From NCBI GenBank assembly GCA_020543525.1, contig JAHYIO010000031.1, forward strand, positions 1,178,001 to 1,242,000: a DNA stretch of 64,000 nucleotides. The letters are read 5' to 3'. Each line of letters opens with the position of its first letter. Position 1 is the stretch's first letter. Of the stretch, positions 35,901-47,222 are shown in pieces. Position numbers and translations under genes: made by a program. The notes beneath the pieces are model-generated. The model was not told where the DNA came from, did not search any database, and was given only the letters and a program-made list of their open reading frames with translations. The stretch comes from Coriolopsis trogii. Its lineage: Eukaryota > Basidiomycota > Agaricomycetes > Polyporales > Polyporaceae.

Positions 35901-37133
35901 GAGGAAATTTACATGCGTCAGCCGCCAGGGTACGACGACGGGTCAGGGAAGGTTCTGCGCTTACGTAAGGCACTCTACGGCCTAAAACAGGCAGGACGGA
36001 TCTGGAACCATCATTTCAACCGGACCATGGTCGAGACCCTCCATTTCCAGCGCCTAGATCATGAGATGTGCCTGTACATCAAGTCCGATGATCGCGGACT
36101 GGTGATGATCGGGGTACACGTGGACGACATGATCGCAGCCGGAGATACCGACGCGCTATTGGACGAGGTTGAGAACGGGCTCAATAAGCAGTACAAGATC
36201 ACAAGCCTCGGTTCGCCTCGACTTCTGCTCGGACTCGAAGTCCACCATCGGCCCGACGAGCGGCTGCTCACCGTTCGGCAAACACAGTTCTTACGAAATG
36301 CACTCGAGCGATACGGAATGACTGACTGCGCGCCCGTTTCGACCCCAATGGACCCTAACGTCAAATTAATCAAGGAACCGGACGATGCCGACCTGTCCGA
36401 GATGAAGAACGTGCCTTATCAGGCAGCAATCGGGACCTTGATGTACGCGGCTCTCGGCACTCGGCCCGACATCAGCTACGCCGTCCAGACACTCTCGCAG
36501 TTCAGCTCTCGCCCTGGACCGGCCCACTGGACAGCCGTCAAGCGCGTCTTTCGCTATCTCAAGGGGACAATGGATTATGGCATCACATACGGGCGAAAGG
36601 GGGAGCACCGCACACGCGTCTACTACGAGAACTTCCGCCTTGAAGGGTACACGGATGCCGACTGGGGGGCAAATCCAGTGGATCGCAAATCCATATCGGG
36701 ATATGCTTTCCTAATCGGGAATGGGATCGTCGCGTGGAGCTCGAAGAAGCAGGCCGTAGTCGCCTTATCCTCAACCGAGGCGGAGTACATGGCAATCTCC
36801 TATGCCGCTCGGCACGCAATCTGGATGCGATCGTTACTAGCAGAACTCACGTTCGCTCAAGACTCGGCCACGAAATTGAACGCAGACAACATGTCGGCCA
36901 TTGCACTCTCTAAAGACAACGTCCATCACGCTCGGTCCAAGCATATCGACATTCGTCATCACTTCATTCGCGAATGCGTCGAGGCCGGTACAATACAACT
37001 CGCGTATGTACCAACCGACGACAATTTTGCCGACCTCTTCACGAAGGCGCTCCCGCGCGAACGTTTCCACGTCCTCCGGCAACAACTCGGCATCTTATCA
37101 GACGCGGAGTTGAGGGGGAGTGTTGGAGTATGA
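32997..37133 (+). CDS. Copia Gag-Pol polyprotein (1378 aa), intact
   Basis: Single frame with domains in Ty1/copia order. Gag has a CX2CX4HX4C zinc knuckle at residues 222-235 (CYNCGKLGHKKYDC). The aspartic protease has Asp303 in WLADSATTSH, an unusual DSA in place of the common DSG. The GAG-pre-integrase motif is EWHRALGHPG. Integrase has Asp509, Asp572 and Glu608, giving the expected 35-residue spacing. Reverse transcriptase has the VDD centre at 1042-1044 (HVDDMIAAG). RNase H has YTDADWGANP and SSTEAEYMA near the end. The frame enters the 3' LTR and stops there, ending Val-Gly-Val. Gag and Pol are fused with no frameshift or stop, so relative Gag dosage must come from processing or RNA-level control. 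Confidence 0.96.
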   Translation: MATSDLISRVKIDPLNDVSDWPIWQIKMSDLLWEAGLSSHVSGKSKRPEPASPGADKEVEKARNEQIEKWDREDRTALIGIRRRLGMRAIKLIQNCKTSHDAWEKLRKNYETRGLSKIIEIRRKLLTAQYSEEEELDVWLQQMVEWREDLVALGREIPDDEFSITLLAALPETWRAFTDGIQDSEISDCDKLQGKIREHARRVKASSETALVMKTRGKGPKCYNCGKLGHKKYDCPEKGQSQGQAQEKRRDDRNGKGQGAKAMVAEESDKDSDSDYAYASIEPADDTGEVALTLLAADAWLADSATTSHIAREKRMFSDYTPTPGRTLNGAGTTPILGRGTVTYRFRHNGKDTTVTLRDVIHAPGVPHNLIATGRVEASGHKIEQRDGAIYFINHKGRPYASGKRVANFLYHMDGEVVSPKTEVACAAAICHPKRKRTLNEWHRALGHPGMKAVVAMWRKGLVVGMEVDESEPPAEQCEACVQGKQVVASYPKKSETEVEAIGDLTVLDTWGPASTPGIRGERYFWAFTDGHSRRSEAAFGKHKSEALQHFKAYKARVETTLGIKLKKLRCDNGGEFMSDEFQAYLRNEGIQLETTAPKSSAQNGIAERLCRTLMDRTRTLLIAAQLPKFLWPEAVAYLTYLKNRLPTRALRDRTPEEVWSGRKPDVSEIQEWGCRCWVLTSPEKRTKLDPRSQPMHFVGMAEGSKAWRYYDPKARRIGKSRNIVFAIPRGTPDDDDDDDVMPPSPRLEGENDRPTQSEHEAKGAPPPALADAGGASSPAQPPGEEVLKGPGTPASEIDRSSRERRKAAARINYKTLHESGTRVLCDEAHVLCLLTLIGTEGTQEPRNIREARAAPDALEWDNSMDDEIDQLEDLGVWEKVDLPPGRKAIGSIWVYRKKFHEDGELIRRKARLVAQGFAQVPGLDYFETFAPVIRMDSLRTLLAIAAERGMVLRQFDVVGAYLNAELDEEIYMRQPPGYDDGSGKVLRLRKALYGLKQAGRIWNHHFNRTMVETLHFQRLDHEMCLYIKSDDRGLVMIGVHVDDMIAAGDTDALLDEVENGLNKQYKITSLGSPRLLLGLEVHHRPDERLLTVRQTQFLRNALERYGMTDCAPVSTPMDPNVKLIKEPDDADLSEMKNVPYQAAIGTLMYAALGTRPDISYAVQTLSQFSSRPGPAHWTAVKRVFRYLKGTMDYGITYGRKGEHRTRVYYENFRLEGYTDADWGANPVDRKSISGYAFLIGNGIVAWSSKKQAVVALSSTEAEYMAISYAARHAIWMRSLLAELTFAQDSATKLNADNMSAIALSKDNVHHARSKHIDIRHHFIRECVEAGTIQLAYVPTDDNFADLFTKALPRERFHVLRQQLGILSDAELRGSVGV
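37112..37120 (+). promoter_or_regulatory. Polypurine tract
   Basis: GAGGGGGAG ends exactly at the 3' LTR border, where plus-strand DNA synthesis is expected to be primed. It is also coding, within the last polyprotein codons. Confidence 0.85.
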
Positions 37134-37317
37134 CAATGTGTCATGATGTTCTTTTCGGGGTTTGAAACCCTATTGTCCATTTCATACTCCGCTTGTCTGT
37201 GTCGTGTCTGCGACACAGGCTTTGACTGTCTTTGACCACGCTTTAGCTAGCTACATACATGTATTTATAGCCCTCTCCCGAGCACCTGCAATCCATCCGC
37301 ATTCCCAGTCTCCAACA
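37121..37317 (+). repeat. 3' LTR (197 bp)
   Basis: Same length and, base by base as far as I can read, same sequence as the 5' LTR. It holds the polyprotein stop codon at 37131..37133 and is followed by the right GTACC copy at 37318..37322. Confidence 0.95.
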
Positions 37318-37762
37318 GTACCTTCCTGAGTGCACGCGCTACGATGGTTCGTTCAGATAGACTTCGTAACGCTGTCAGTCCCCGATCATACAGCAGGAAC
37401 TAGATGTCATTAAAACGATATACGCACACGCTCACGATAGCGCCGTAGGTATCAAATGGTATCCGGGGAATAGTATGCATACATGTAGCTAAACAGAAGA
37501 AAGCGAGGGGTAGTAGTGTGCAGGGAGGTCCAACCGAGCAACACAGCGTATTGGATACTGGGGACGATCAAAGAGCGTGAAGGATGATACAGACGCGAGA
37601 AGAATAGGCTACAAACTATGATGCATGGAAGGAGCGATAGAGGGGACAGAGCAGCAGACGCGGTAACGAACGATAGACGACATAAATGTACACGGGAAGA
37701 TCAACAAGATGAGCAGGGGGTATATCCGCGGCGCTGACAGAAGCGAAGTAAAGACAGGAGGT
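37318..37762. other. Former 3' end of the P-loop gene and convergent spacer
   Basis: Begins with the right GTACC copy and TTCCTGA, the serine-stop that ended the host gene before insertion. The rest has no gene and must hold the 3' UTR of the transcription factor on the opposite strand. Confidence 0.6.
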
Positions 37763-40700
37763 TTAGTGACGACGAAGAACAGGCGGGAGGGTCAGCTCCT
37801 CGGACAGAGGAGGATGAAGCCTAGCGGCCAAGCATGCACTCTCCAGGCGGTGACGGAGCTCGTCCCGGCGGACGCGTTGCTCTGCAAGCACAAATACGTA
37901 TCAGGACAAAGACCTTCCCATACCGCGGACAAGGGCTGAGAAGAAAGCGACGTACCTGGACACGGCCATAAAACGATCAGCGAGTCCAAAGGGATGAGAA
38001 ACGTCTTTGCGAGCTCGAGGGCGTGCAGGAGCATGGGGTTGTATTCGTACAGCCCGAGACAGAATGCTACCTGGCTTGCGAACCACGTCACCTGGAACGG
38101 ACGGCGCGATAAGAGGTGTCCATGGGTTTCTCCCAGCTGGAACACGGCCTGCTTGGCACGGTTTGCGACCTGGGTCTGGTAGAAGACTGCGGCGAGGGCG
38201 AGCATTGGTCAGCTATATGTGGCAAGGACGTAACTTGGAGAAGACGATGGGAACTCACGCCATTCCTCGGCCTGCCGGCGGTTGAACAAGGGAACACGGA
38301 GGGATACGTCACCGTCCTGTAGTCTGCTAGAACCAGTGAGCGTTGGGAAGAATTGGCTGGATGGGGCGGGCGCATACCGGCGGAGTTCGTAACTGATGGT
38401 CATCCGAGTGCTGCAGACAGAGTTGGCGAGGGACAGGCCAGACACGTCAAGCTCGGCCCTGAACGTAAAGCGGGAGATAGAAGACGCACTTGTACAGGTA
38501 CTCCCGGCAGACGTACATCAGCCCGGTGTCAAGATTGCACACGTGCATATCGAGCGCATCCTGGATTTCGCGCGTCTCCTGGAAGGCACTGATCGCAAAG
38601 TTCGCGCGTTGCTCCGTCGTGAGTGTCTCGTCTCGCTGAACGCAGGTGCAGCTGTTCCAGAGAAGCATGCTGCGGCAGTACAGCGCCCAGATGGACTCCT
38701 TCGGAGACTGACCGGACGTCTGGTGACGGCCGGGCATGCGCTCGAAAGCTTCGCCAGGGAAGAGGAGGGCATACTGCCGCCACGTGTGAGCCAGAAATAC
38801 CCCGATCAATCCTTCGCTGAGCTTACGTTAGAAGGGTCCGCAAGGCTAAGCTCAATAGGCTCCGAGTTGAAAGCGGAACAGTGCGCTGTGTATGCGGAGA
38901 CAAGGGTGAGCGCGCACCAGCATAGGCGGCGGCATTCCTCCTTGCGGATTTCCGTCTCATTCCAGTCGGGATCCCAGGGAGCGTTGACCGAGTAAGTGAA
39001 CGAGAGGTGATCATGGATAGGAGACCCGGGACTAGAGGGATAGACCAAGCAGGAGCATCGCTCCGGACGTCGGTACCCGTCGGGCATGTATACGACAGGA
39101 ACCTTCCGTGGAGCGAAGCGGTCGGCGTACGGGTCCTGCTGATCCACAGAGAAGAGGGACTGGACCTGGATGATGCGGTCGAGAAGCGCTAGCGCGTTGT
39201 TCGCCCTTTCAGGCGTGTAGCACGGGTGGCAAGACGACTCAAAGAGTGCAAGGATCTGTGAGATAGGAACAGGGTGAACGGATGTCACGACGACAAGCGA
39301 GGACAGACAACGCACGAGAGCAGCACTGGCGGTGGTATAATCCAAGCTATGGTTGCTGCACGCATGCTCCAAGCACGCTTGCGCCTGATTGCGAAGGCTG
39401 AGCGCGAACGCACGTCCCTCACTGCCGAGCTCGATCTCGCTAGACTTCATCAGCATTGCCATCGCAAGGGCGGATAGAATCAGCGCCTGCATGCGATCGC
39501 GTCTCCCAGGATCCTGCAGGTCCCGGAAGAGAAGGTTGGGATTAATGAATGAGAGCCAGTAGCCACTGGTGGTAGTGTTGAAACTGACAGTCAAGTCAGC
39601 TTCGTGCTATGTGCTATGGAGCAGCATGTCAACGGAATGGCCTACAGAAAGTCAAGGTCGGATTCAATTGCGTTCATACTGGTAGATGCAAGTGGTAAGT
39701 ATGCGAAGCACTGGATGACGCCACGGAGTACTGACGCTTGTTCTCGTGAAGGCACGTTATACTGATCCAGAAGGTCGTCCCACCAAGATGAAGTGGGATC
39801 GAGAGGGGGAGATAGAGGAATGAAAGCGAACTTGTCCTGATCATCGAGCTGAAGACGAGAAATGTTGACATCGACGGGTTGAGCGAATGACTTCCCGGGA
39901 CTCGGAGTATCCATGATCACTGAAGAGCGACGAAAGGATGGTGAGAGCTCATCCTAACCGCCACTGAATAAATACTCGTCGTCGAATATTACTCCGAAGA
40001 CGGAATAAATGCGACGCTCACTTTAGGGTATATTGTGTCGGGCCCTGTCCCGCGCGGAGGTATCGAGGTGTCGATGTACAACGATCCTGGTGGCGGAGGG
40101 ATATGCATGGCATTCATGTCATCCATCGCACTTCGCGACGAGAGCTGGCCTCTCCTGTCGCCGCCTGTTACGTTCTCCTTCACTTTGACATCGAACGAGA
40201 GCACGCCGCTCTCACCATCTGCATTGGTCTTCCGCTTCTTCTTGGCTGAAGCGGACGCCGGCTCTGCATCTGGCGGGCGTTTCTTGCAGGAACGTTGCCG
40301 GGTTCCAGGTCGTTTGTCGGGCCCTCGCCTCTTCGGGACAGCGTCGTATTCGCACTCGTTATTGCGTCGGAGGCAGTTGTGGCAAAATGGACGGGTTGAG
40401 TCGCAACGAATCTTCCGCGCGCGGCTGTGATGTCAACAGATTAAGGGCGAACGTAATCGTAGGATAAAGGCAGCGATGATTGCTCACCATTGCCGGCATG
40501 CGATGACGACGGTAGAGGCCTCTCTCCTTGGGGGGCGCGCAGACGTCGGGTTGCTGCCCGATGTGTGGCCCCGCACGGGACCAGAAGAAGCGGGTAGAGA
40601 GATTTGAGATTTCTGCTCATGCGGAGGCATTGTTGCCGGTTGTCGGGAAGGCATCGATTGCAATAGATCACCAGACAGACGAAGGTGGGGTTCCGGAAGA

Positions 40701-41202
40701 CGAGGCGGTTGAGATAAAGGCATGGAATATTCTGCGGGAGCGTTCATGATGGTCGGATGCATGCGAGACGACGAGACACCTAAATCGAGCATCGAGGGTC
40801 CATGCAGAACAAGGTCGGCAGGAGAGTGAGGTGGTGGGTGATGGTGGACGGTCGGTGGGCTCGGGAGATGTAGTGTCTCTAAGATATGGGGATCTCGGGA
40901 GTGCGGGTCCACGCCCGGAGCGGAATAGCGAGCGTCAAAGTTGGGCGGGGCTAGCATCTGGTTGGAGACATCGTAGTCGTAGGGCCCAAGGTGATACCGG
41001 CCTTTTTAAAACGATCAGACATGTGAACTATGAGTGTGCGGCTGCAACGAGATAAGGTGCACATACCGTCTGGCGTAGCGTAGGAGGTCTCAAATATAGG
41101 CGAGTGGAGGTCGGAACCTTCCTCGCTGGATTGGACGCCCTCCTCGATTGGAGGCATGTGGGGGAAAGGGGTATAGAGATCGCCGTTGGCGCTGGCGACC
41201 AT
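37763..41202 (-). CDS. Zn2Cys6 fungal transcription factor with middle homology region
   Basis: Nuclear DNA-binding regulator, 911 aa from 12 exons: 41202..41067, 41001..40488, 40424..40022, 39953..39736, 39678..39646, 39583..39316, 39255..38827, 38773..38490, 38410..38378, 38326..38259, 38186..37956, 37881..37763. The binuclear cluster is CX2CX6CX6CX2CX6C at residues 214-241 (ACRQCRARKIRC, then FCHNCLRRNNECEYD) and is interrupted by an intron inside its second Cys codon. A basic PDKRPGTRQRSCKKR linker follows. The regulatory domain shows WWDDLLDQYNV, GYWLSFINPNLLFRDL, RKEECRRLCWCALTL and YALLFPGEAFER, as in large basidiomycete families. The N-terminal 210 residues are Pro/His/Ser-rich. One intron (39256..39315) is 60 nt and open, easily missed. 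Target genes cannot be inferred. Confidence 0.88.
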
Positions 41203-44200
41203 GTCGGGGGGAGGAGGAGAGGCAAGGTCGAGGAGGGACCGGCGGCGTCAAAACATGGGGAGTTGAAGAGGGAGTGAGTAGATATGAAAACCACGCGAGA
41301 AGTGCCTATGAAGCCAGAACCGTGTCTCATACCCACGGTAGGGAGTACTGGCCACAGACGCGCACTGGGCTGAGATGGATCTGCTAGAAGCCTGGAAGAT
41401 TTCAGATACGTTGATGAATTCCCGACAAACTGCAAACCCCACCTGTCTGGCCACTTGTCGATTCGAATGTCGCAATTTGCCTGGCAAGTCCGGAACCAGC
41501 CTGCAGATCAATTTCGATAGCCTTCCCTCCCGCGGCCTGCTTTCCGTCCTGGAAACTCGCCCTCTGATGTCAGCGACGGCGTCGTGGCGGCGATCTGGCG
41601 TGCTGCAGGGACGCAACAATAGGCTTACAATGCGTCTGGGACGACCCCGAATGGTGCATCTGGGAGAAAAAGGTGTGAGAATGATGTGTCGAAGACTGGA
41701 AAGAGATGAGATGATGTCTTGGTCTGCACTCGGGAGGAGCCTGGAGGCAGAGACGATTGGCTCCGAGTCCCTGGCCGCCCTGTCCGAACGGGACGCACTA
41801 GCCGCAAGCGACGTTGACCGACACCGAGGTTCTCGCGCTCAACGCCTGGCTCGACAGCGTGGCTATCGGGTGGCTACTGCCCTCCGCCTTTGACTCTTGC
41901 TCCTCGCCGACGCCAACACCCGACTGGGATTGGGTCTGCCCTGGGTCACTTCTCTCGTGTCTGCTCTGGGTATGTCCTCGCCGGCAGAGTTTGTGCTGTC
42001 AATTCGGTCGGGCCTAGAGCTGCTCCTCGCACATATGATGTCCCACGAACCCCAAGGACTGTGGGGATTGCGCGGAATAAATTATGTACAAGTAACCAAC
42101 CGAGAATTCAGAGGGTAACATCCGTATTCAAACCAGACCGAGGCCAGCCGGCATTCACCTTTCGGCGCTCTTCTCGCACCCGGCGGCCGAGCGTCAGAGG
42201 ACGGTCCGCAGCGCTGGGCCTGAGTCCTCCGCTGTGGCTCCCTCTCTGGCCTCGACTAGGACAGATGTTCTCTCGCCGAGCTCGACCAGTCCGCTGCTCC
42301 CCATCGTCCCCCACTACTCTGTCTGACATTCCCATCCGACCCAGTCCACAGTATTCCCCCACTTTCTCTCACGCCTCTCCCTCGAGACAAGTCTACCCGA
42401 CATGCCCTAGCCCTCTTTTATCTCCGACAATATTACACTTTGCCTTGGCCACCCTTCCTCCACACTAGAAGGTCTTTACGGTGTTCTCTTGCCTTCCCAG
42501 TACCCCGTCTCCGGCCATCTTCTACCTACCGCGCGAAACCCTCGAGGGCGCGTTCTCTCGTCTCATTTAAGCTCACATCTCTGACCTCGAGTACGATGAT
42601 CGAACCGCACGCATCATGTCAAGCTCACCGTTCTCTTACAGCTCTTTCAGCTTCGCAGGCCGTCGTGTCAGCAGATGACTGCGTCACAACCAACCAAGTA
42701 GCAAGTTCCCATGCGGGATCCCAAGCTTTCTCGACTATGAGCAAACTTTATAGTTTGGGTACCACACGATCGGTCGATGCTGCACACGTGGTCGACGCGG
42801 GATGAGCATGCAGGATTCAGTCCGCTGGCCTTTCTTTCCACCATGACCACCCCGGTGTGAGCAATTCGCCTGTCTTGGTGGACGATCCGCAGCCGGAGCG
42901 ATGACGATTGCATGCTCTCATTCATCGTCCTTCGCTCTCTCACTCAGGAACTACGCGCCTCCCAAGTGCATCCAATGCGTGACATTCAGGCTGTCAACTT
43001 GTCATGAACGTTGAACAAGGCGCCCGGTGGGCGACAATCATCAGGTCTGTGAATCCGTACCCTGGGCTGTTACGTCTTGACCTGTCCATTATATAGGGCC
43101 GCTTCACTGGATCTGCTCGATTGGCACGCATGTCGCCTTTCCTGCCGCACTCGGTGAGGTACTGCCCGTCACGTTCGATTCCCAGGACGTTGGCGCAGCT
43201 TCAGGTCCGACGTTCTATCTCTCCGACACATGTCGACATGCTGCGACTGGCAACCCTGAGGATCCACACTGCCGTCCTCTCCGTGCCGGCACACCGTGGT
43301 TCCCGCCCCGGTAGGAGAGTCGCCAAGGGGTCCCGGATGTGTTTCCTCGTGCTCAGCGCATTGGATGAGCGTGTTATTCATTGCGTTCCGTAGCCAGCGG
43401 CGGCTTATCAGACGCGAGGTCCATCGATCTAGACTTCTCGTTCGGCGACCGGCGCGCAGGGGTGTTCCAGCGGCGACGCACAGTGGAAATCCTGTCTATT
43501 GGCGCGCGCATTCGAGGAAAAGAAGTCGGCGGTCGATACGAGGCGTCTGGAATCAAGGCTCGGCACCGCCGACGTTCTGCTCTCCACCGGACGCAGCGCC
43601 TGGTTCCAGCGTCCATGATGTTGCGGTTACGTGTACCTCACTACGGTTCGTTCTTACATACGTTGACGAACTCGCCTTATATGGAGCATGCTGCGATCCA
43701 GACGTGTTGGCATCCGTCCAGCTGCCAGCTCGGAGCTTATAGAAGCAGACCGGGAAACAAGCCAGAGCTGTGTGCCATAATCCGGCAAGAGCCTGATCTT
43801 CGAAGTCGTCCCGGGAAGGAAGGTGGAAAGCAAGGGCGCCGGCGATTGTATTGCGATATTCTTGTCGTGACCCAACTTGACAGCTCTCGGTGAGAGCGGT
43901 TTCCTCTCGCGGATCATTCGTTGGGGTGGTGTGCGCCTTTTCTTCCATGCAGGATGTGTGGAGTCCAAGACTGACCCCAGTGGGACATCCGACGTTCGAG
44001 GTCGAGGAGCTCGGTACCGAATCCAGGTCTGCGCATGAAACTCGTCAACTTTGCCGTTCCAGCCGCCGAAACCGGTCTGCACCCGCCTCAAGCTTCTGAG
44101 TCTGCGCCTCGCCTATGTGGAGATTGGTGGTCATGGGCAGGTACGAGTGGCGAGTGTTTCACCTGGCTATCCCCGCAGTCAAGAAAGAACTGAACATTAC

Positions 44201-46175
44201 CTCGAATGCGCCTCTGGGAGCGGAATTCGAGCGTTCTTTTAGTGCTGCTTTTACACGAGAACAAGAAACGAATTGTCCGGTCGGTAGTCCCAGAATCGCG
44301 GTGGTATGAGGTCTGCCTATTTTGTGTTTTGTATGCTCTTCGATTTGTCGGACATACCCTCTTCTCTGCGATGCCGGCTGAATTCCGTCCTTTCGCCCCG
44401 CTCCGCCTATGCCGGCTTTCGACGAAGTTCCTAGGTGCTTCCCCGTCTTCGGGGTGAGTGTTACTGTTCCATAACCGCACGTCGACCATCCCATCCGCCA
44501 GGTATCTTGAGCATCTTCTCGAACAATGATGTTGGATGGGCCGTCACATTGCCGCGCTCACAAACAGGTGCCTGAGGCGCGCGGACTGCTCATGTCATCA
44601 TTCGTAGATGTCATACCAGATGTATGGACTGCTACCGGCGAGACCGCACCAGCTTTCAGGACGGGTCCCTATGCTTCCTCCGCCCCCGGAGGCGGCGCGC
44701 GCCACGCGTCCGAGGTGGCATGTTGTATGGATGTATGGATTGCAGGCCGCCGAGGCCCTCTCAGTCCCATGAGCGGACTTGGCGTGGTGGGGTATGTGGT
44801 CGAGGGTCTGTCATGACACAGGTCTCCTGACCGTTTGTTTTTGAGCGTGTGTCTTGCGAACTCGTTCGTCGTACCTCGATCACTGTTCGAAGCGTACATG
44901 GCGCAGGTGGTCGGAGGGAAGGCTGGCTGGATGTGTCCGAGAATAAGCCTGTGTGACCTCTGGGGAGCGTATAGGATGCGATGCGATTTCGAAACCGAAG
45001 ACTAGGGCTGTCATGTACGAGTTCGTCTGCATTGACTTGGCAAAGGGGGGCCCGAGAGGCTATTACGTCCGAGTTGTCCTTTTGGCTTGCTTTTCGCGTA
45101 GATCGCTAACAGTCCCCGTTTAGATGAGCACAGCGCGGCGCCTGATCTCGCGCAGAGGCATGACAGCTTGGAACGTTAATGGAGGCAATTGGCAAGATCC
45201 AAACCTTGGGCTGTTTCATCGAAAGTGTGCAGGCGAAATCAATGAGATAGATGTCCGTACCCGATCTCGGTACCGACGCCTGGCAAAGAATCCTCTTGAG
45301 TTCCCTCAGCCTTTGACTGGATCCATGGAGCTCCGAATTGCCACAACAATAGCTGCGAGAGAATTGACTGGAACTTGTTTCTCTCGTGTGCGGTCGAAAG
45401 CACCAGCGTCAACGATTGCCAACTTGGTGCCCCGGTGGGGGGAGGCGGAGGACTTGTGGCTCTCACGGTGAGCAGCATGGTATGGAGGGTGATACTTGTG
45501 GGACACGATATGCGGAGACACGCGGAAGGACTTCTTTTCCGCGTGAACACGCCTTCGGCGGCCATCAAAGAGTCGGAGTACGGACGTTAGCGAGCGAAGG
45601 TGTGTGTACAGAAGACCCCGTAGACCTTGGCAGACCCACTTGTGAGAGTGCTCTCGCTTCTGACGACGTCGTGCACGGGCCTCGACACTGGCATCCCGCT
45701 TGACATTGTGTCGTCTTGATCGCCCATGATGTTGCTAGCAATGTGCTAGACTGAGGGGTGTGATCATCTCATCCTTGCATAAACTGACTGTAAGACATCC
45801 TGTCTGCGTGCTCATCACGGACTGGTTCACGGTCTCCTTGTGCAAAGTGACCACAGCTATGACCAGATGGTGACATCACTTCGATAACGCGACAAGGCAC
45901 TCGGAGCATACATCGGTGTGAGGGGGGAGATAGGCACCTGGGCGGAGACAGCTCGTTGTGGGCTAGTCGGGGCGGGGCGGGCTGTGGTGGATGCTGGAGT
46001 AGGTGGCTCCTGCGGGCGTTGAGTACACTGGTGGCGTTCGATCGCCAATCTCGGGGAGCGGGGCGCGCGTGCCGGGTCCCTCACTCAGGCCGCATTGCCA
46101 ACTCGGGAAGCGCTCAAATCTTGCACCTCTCCTCGTCGTCCGCCCCGTCCCCGGCCCCGACCCCTGCCCCTGCCC
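41203..46175. other. 5.0-kb stretch without a supportable gene
   Basis: Numerous short frames on both strands and none chain into a gene. 42260-42560 is CT-rich like a leader and precedes an ATG at about 42616 that opens only 20 codons (MSSSPFSYSSFSFAGRR). A small or multi-exon gene starting there cannot be excluded. TATATAG occurs near 43092. The rest shows nothing recognisable. Confidence 0.4.
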
Positions 46176-47222
46176 ATGGCCGCCGTCGTCCACTATGTCT
46201 TCGGCTGCTGTATGCGCCCACGCTCCCCGTCTGCTGTAAGCTATGAATGTCCGTTGACCAGGCTCTCCGTGGACTTACTTGGCATACGCACAGAGTGGAC
46301 CAGACGAGACTACGCCATTCATTCAGCCGACAGATGAGGTCCCTCCGTGCGTCTCACTGTTTCATGTCCGCCAGAAGGTCACTCACTCGTATCTTTGGAC
46401 ACAAAGACCACGAAGCTACACCGTTGACCACCAAAAGATGAACGAACGTCTTGGGCACATTGTCCGTTCTAAAGAAGGGTACGCTCTTGTTTTCCTGCAG
46501 TGGTTCCTTTCATTCCCTTACCCCATCCGCCTCGTGCGCCCCGTAGGAAAATGGTCAACGTCAACCAACCACTGCCTTTCAACCTCCACAACCGTCCCGC
46601 ATATGGGCGCACGGATCGTAGTCTTTCTGCGAACACGACCCCTCCACGCCCGACGTCTTCTGACTCGCAGACGAACCCTTCGCCCGAGTCGCCTTCAACC
46701 TCCGCTTATCCGAACCCCGCTCATGCCCAGTCATACACGCCCTCAAGAGAGCCTTCGCCTTCCATACAGACAAGCCGGTCCACGTCCTCTCTTCACCCCG
46801 GAGATGCGTCTTATCTTCCGCCAGAAGCTGACCCAGACGGCGGCGTGCGGCGCCCAATACTCAACATCAGGCTCGTCCGCGGACCCGGTGGATTCATGGC
46901 TGGAGGCAGGGGCCGGCAGGGTCGAAGCGTCATACGCGGACGGTTAGGTCGCTTCGGCGAGGAACGGGCAGAAGGGGCTGAGGACGCGAACGGCAAGAGG
47001 AAAGAGAGGGAAGACGACAGCGAAGGGATTCTTGAGGTGGAGTCGCCGTCGACTCCGGGAGATGCCATCCAGGACAGAAGCGTCGGGCGGCCTCTGCAGA
47101 ACGGGAAGGACGAGTTAGCCGGTGGAAGTAACGGTATTGCTTCGGATCGCAAAACGGCATTCGTTGCCTCTGAATTCAGGATAGAGGACGTCGGAAATAT
47201 CTCCCAGAGCTGGGGGGAGTGA
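46176..47222 (+). CDS. Hypothetical disordered protein with a Gly/Arg-rich segment
   Basis: Not recognised. Exons 46176..46209, 46262..46478 and 46547..47222 give 308 aa (phases 1 and 2). The model joins MAAVVHYVFGC to CSPWTYLAYAQSGPDETTPF and then to KMVNVNQPLPFNLHNRPAY, three segments that look coding only in this combination. A CT-rich leader precedes the ATG. The middle is Ser/Thr/Pro-rich. A conserved-looking piece (RPILNIRLVRGPGGFMAGG, then RGRQGRSVIRGRLGRFGEE) suggests an RNA- or DNA-binding basic patch, and the tail is acidic. No membrane span. If the first introns are wrong, the safe core is the frame from the Met at 46551. The 3' end faces COG3. Confidence 0.55.

Larger units (their letters stand above)
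32744..37317 (+). mobile_element. Complete Ty1/copia LTR retrotransposon, very young insertion
   Basis: A 4574-bp element with 197-bp LTRs that appear identical when read side by side, TG...CA ends (TGTTGGA...TCCAACA), a 5-bp GTACC duplication, a primer site immediately after the left LTR, a polypurine tract immediately before the right LTR, and one uninterrupted gag-pol frame. All features needed for autonomous movement are visible. Identical LTRs imply recent integration. Inserted in the sense direction at the 3' end of the P-loop gene. Confidence 0.97.

Noticed and set aside
46279..46947. Unspliced 222-codon frame through the hypothetical gene
   Set aside because: After 46479 it leaves the frame with coding character. 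A 68-nt intron with good sites restores it.
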